Virus record (IMG/VR): IMGVR_UViG_3300003690_000264
Span: 1 to 37,585 of that record
Source: a virus
Direction: 5' to 3' (one strand)
Length of the DNA stretch: 37,585 nucleotides
A program made the position numbers and the translations under genes. Positions 35,708 through 37,585 of the stretch are shown here, one piece after another. Below the pieces are notes generated by a model, which ran no database searches, was not told where the DNA came from, and saw only the letters and a program-made list of their open reading frames with translations. Position 1 is the stretch's first letter; each line of letters starts with the position of its first letter.

Positions 35708-37585
35708 ATGAGGGGAACTAAAGCGTTACGGTCAAAAACCAAACAAGCGATACCGGTGGCTTGGCGCTCTTACGTGAGAGGGGCTACTTGGGACTCAACC
35801 AGTAAAGATTTAGTTCTAAAAAATACTAATACTCCTGATGTAACAGTTACTTTAAGTGGGGTTGGTGGGTCTCAAGGTACTCAAGGTACTCAAGGTATAC
35901 AGGGAACTACAGGTGTACAAGGAGTACAAGGCACTGCGGGTTCTATTGCTGCTCAAGGGACACAAGGAACTACTGGTACACAGGGAACTACAGGTTCTCA
36001 AGGAGCTACCGGTACTCAAGGAACTACCGGCACTCAAGGAACTACTGGTGCACAAGGAACTCAGGGTATACAAGGAATTCAAGGTACGCAAGGCACTCAA
36101 GGTATTCAAGGAACACAAGGTGTACAAGGGCCTCAAGGCACTCAAGGTGTACGAGGGATATTTGGTGGTAATAGCCAAGAATTTAATTATAGTAGTTTTG
36201 ATATAACTGCTGGCTCACCGGACCAAACTAATTTTGGATTTAATGTTGCATTGCCCGTTTCTGGGCCGCCTGATTATACTTTAATTACAAAGGTGGGTAT
36301 ATCCGACTTTGATGTAAATACTGATGATGTAAGTGCATGGAACGATACTTTAGATGATGGTGATAGTGATGTACGCGGGCACTTACGCATATCTAAAGCT
36401 ACTGATTCTTCTATATGGGTGACATTTGATATTACAGGCGCTAATGTAGCTGGGGGCACGGGAGTTAACGTTTATGAAGAAGTACAAGTAGATTATATAG
36501 ACCATAACGACGCCTTCACTGGTGGAGATGATTGTGTAATTTCTTTTGTTCAGAGTGGAGATAAGGGGTCTCAAGGAACTCAAGGTATAACCGGCGCTCA
36601 GGGAACTACAGGAACACAGGGAACTCAAGGAATACAAGGAACTCAAGGAACTACTGGTACTCAAGGAACTCAAGGAACGACTGGAACACAGGGAACTCAA
36701 GGAACGACTGGAACACAGGGAACTCAAGGAATACAAGGTATTCAAGGAACTACTGGTACTCAAGGAACTCAAGGAACGACTGGAACTCAAGGAACTCAAG
36801 GAACTACGGGTCCACAAGGAACACAAGGCACAACGGGCACGCAGGGAGCTACTGGAACACAGGGAATTCAAGGTACAACTGGAACACAAGGAATTCAAGG
36901 CACAACTGGTACTCAAGGTATCCAAGGTATAACAGGCGCTCAAGGAACTCAAGGAATACAGGGCACGACTGGAACTCAGGGAACTCAGGGAATTCAGGGA
37001 ACTACTGGTACTCAGGGAACTCAGGGAATTCAGGGAACTACTGGTACTCAGGGAACTCAGGGTACGCAAGGTACTGAAGGGATAAGAGGTGGCACCCGAT
37101 ATGATTTCTCGACGACGACTACTGACGCAGACCCCGGTGCGGGAATATTCAGGTTAAATCACGGAACGTTTGCTTCTGTAACACAACTATATATAGATGA
37201 CGTAGATGCAGATGGTACAGACCAGCAGGACTGGTATGATACGTGGGACGACTCTAGTAGTACTATAGAAGGTACTATAATAATACAGTCGGCAGATGGT
37301 TCAGATGCTTCATATGCTTCAATGCAAGTAACTGCGGTAACGGCTGCTACAGGATATTATAAGATTACGGTTACTCCTGTTGTTGGGTCTGCTAATCCTC
37401 CATTTGCTAATGCAGAGGAATGTATTTTAGAATTTAGTAGAACTGGAGATAAAGGAACTCAAGGTACGCAGGGAACTCAAGGAATACAAGGTATAACGGG
37501 TGCTCAAGGAACTCAAGGAATACAGGGCACGACTGGAACTCAGGGAACTCAGGGAATTCAGGGAACTACTGGTACTCAGGGAACT
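35708..37585 (+). CDS. Collagen-like fibre protein (N-terminal 626 codons, runs off the end)
   Basis: Open from ATG 35708 (AGGAAGGT upstream) to the last base. Order: N-terminal 55 residues, G-x-Q/T collagen-like repeat (GTQGTQGIQGTTG), a globular domain (about 36160-36560), a long repeat (about 36565-37085), a second globular domain (RYDFSTTTTDADPGAGIFRL and onward, about 37093-37450) and a third repeat to the window end. Gly-X-X trimers form stiff triple helices that carry receptor-binding heads in phage tail fibres, so this is a likely adhesin. The antisense frames over it are repeat artefacts. Confidence 0.85.
   Translation, partial: MRGTKALRSKTKQAIPVAWRSYVRGATWDSTSKDLVLKNTNTPDVTVTLSGVGGSQGTQGTQGIQGTTGVQGVQGTAGSIAAQGTQGTTGTQGTTGSQGATGTQGTTGTQGTTGAQGTQGIQGIQGTQGTQGIQGTQGVQGPQGTQGVRGIFGGNSQEFNYSSFDITAGSPDQTNFGFNVALPVSGPPDYTLITKVGISDFDVNTDDVSAWNDTLDDGDSDVRGHLRISKATDSSIWVTFDITGANVAGGTGVNVYEEVQVDYIDHNDAFTGGDDCVISFVQSGDKGSQGTQGITGAQGTTGTQGTQGIQGTQGTTGTQGTQGTTGTQGTQGTTGTQGTQGIQGIQGTTGTQGTQGTTGTQGTQGTTGPQGTQGTTGTQGATGTQGIQGTTGTQGIQGTTGTQGIQGITGAQGTQGIQGTTGTQGTQGIQGTTGTQGTQGIQGTTGTQGTQGTQGTEGIRGGTRYDFSTTTTDADPGAGIFRLNHGTFASVTQLYIDDVDADGTDQQDWYDTWDDSSSTIEGTIIIQSADGSDASYASMQVTAVTAATGYYKITVTPVVGSANPPFANAEECILEFSRTGDKGTQGTQGTQGIQGITGAQGTQGIQGTTGTQGTQGIQGTTGTQGT
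36938..37021 (+). repeat. 84-bp repeat, copy 1
   Basis: Identical to 37502-37585, which is cut by the window end, so the true repeat may be longer. It starts GCTCAAGGAACTCAAGG and includes a 36-bp tandem unit that continues to about 37057. Confidence 0.8.
37502..37585 (+). repeat. 84-bp repeat, copy 2
   Basis: Same sequence as 36938-37021, on the far side of the second globular domain. Recombination between copies would delete or duplicate that domain in frame (564 bases apart, 188 codons). Confidence 0.8.

Noticed and set aside
36383-37069. Long antisense Ser/Leu-rich frame over the fibre gene (also 35852-36178)
   Set aside because: Produced by reading the collagen-type repeats backwards; no ribosome site or promoter.

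Overview
The window is most likely part of the genome of a tailed archaeal virus (Caudoviricetes) with a marine euryarchaeal host. A complete head and packaging module (large terminase, portal, prohead protease/scaffold, decoration-like protein, HK97-type capsid protein, collagen-like fibre) establishes a tailed virus. The archaeal assignment rests on many TTTATATA or TTTAAATA boxes, several with a BRE-like CGAAAC, placed about 25-35 bases before genes. Bacterial-type -35/-10 promoters are not evident. A membrane-anchored protein (27054-27980) carries three GC-DPEA-NY-AT-DGSC repeats, which I associate with marine Euryarchaeota (Marine Group II) and marine Bacteroidetes; the host call is an inference.

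Layout. (1) 1-16249, all minus strand: a dense early/replication arm in which most genes overlap by ATGA or touch as TAATG. It holds an AAA+ ATPase (cut by the window edge), a cysteine-rich candidate nucleic-acid-binding protein, Hsp20, an A-type Fe-S carrier plus an Nfu-type Fe-S protein, a RecU-like nuclease, ATP-dependent DNA ligase, a PD-(D/E)XK nuclease, a VWA protein, an HEXXH protein, a MoxR/CobS-type AAA+ ATPase, a minimal family X polymerase-like protein, a Gp88-like protein, and many tiny CxxC...CxxC proteins. The ATGA overlaps were used to find small genes and choose starts. (2) 16262-16966: AT-rich divergent intergenic region with short iteron-like repeats and a 16-bp palindrome, the best origin candidate. 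(3) 16988-17341 (+), a small gene, followed by a probable structured non-coding RNA (about 17465-17787). (4) 17899-22172: an array of eight minus-strand transcription units of one to four tiny genes, each behind a near-identical promoter/leader and most separated by a near-palindromic 11-mer GCAGSVCCTGC (11 copies in 5.1 kb, one degenerate). (5) 22468-27016 (+): two small genes, then GH130-like propeller, radical SAM, TPR, 2OG-oxygenase-like proteins and a split Cas4-like nuclease. (6) 27054-37585 (+): membrane-anchored surface protein, holin-like and very basic small proteins, then packaging and structural genes. The capsid gene is followed by a strong terminator and a long collagen-like fibre gene that runs off the end.

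How they work together: the left arm looks like DNA replication/repair plus protein and Fe-S homeostasis. The middle array looks like fast-evolving accessory cassettes. The right arm packages DNA, builds the virion and probably modifies or displays glycan- or host-contacting surfaces. The most unusual points are the repeated promoter/palindrome cassette array, the structured RNA beside the putative origin, the D-to-N change in the Pol X-like protein, the prohead protease whose catalytic His and Ser lie in different frames, and a viral Fe-S carrier pair in the same window as two likely Fe-S client proteins. No tRNA, rRNA, CRISPR array, integrase or insertion sequence was recognised.
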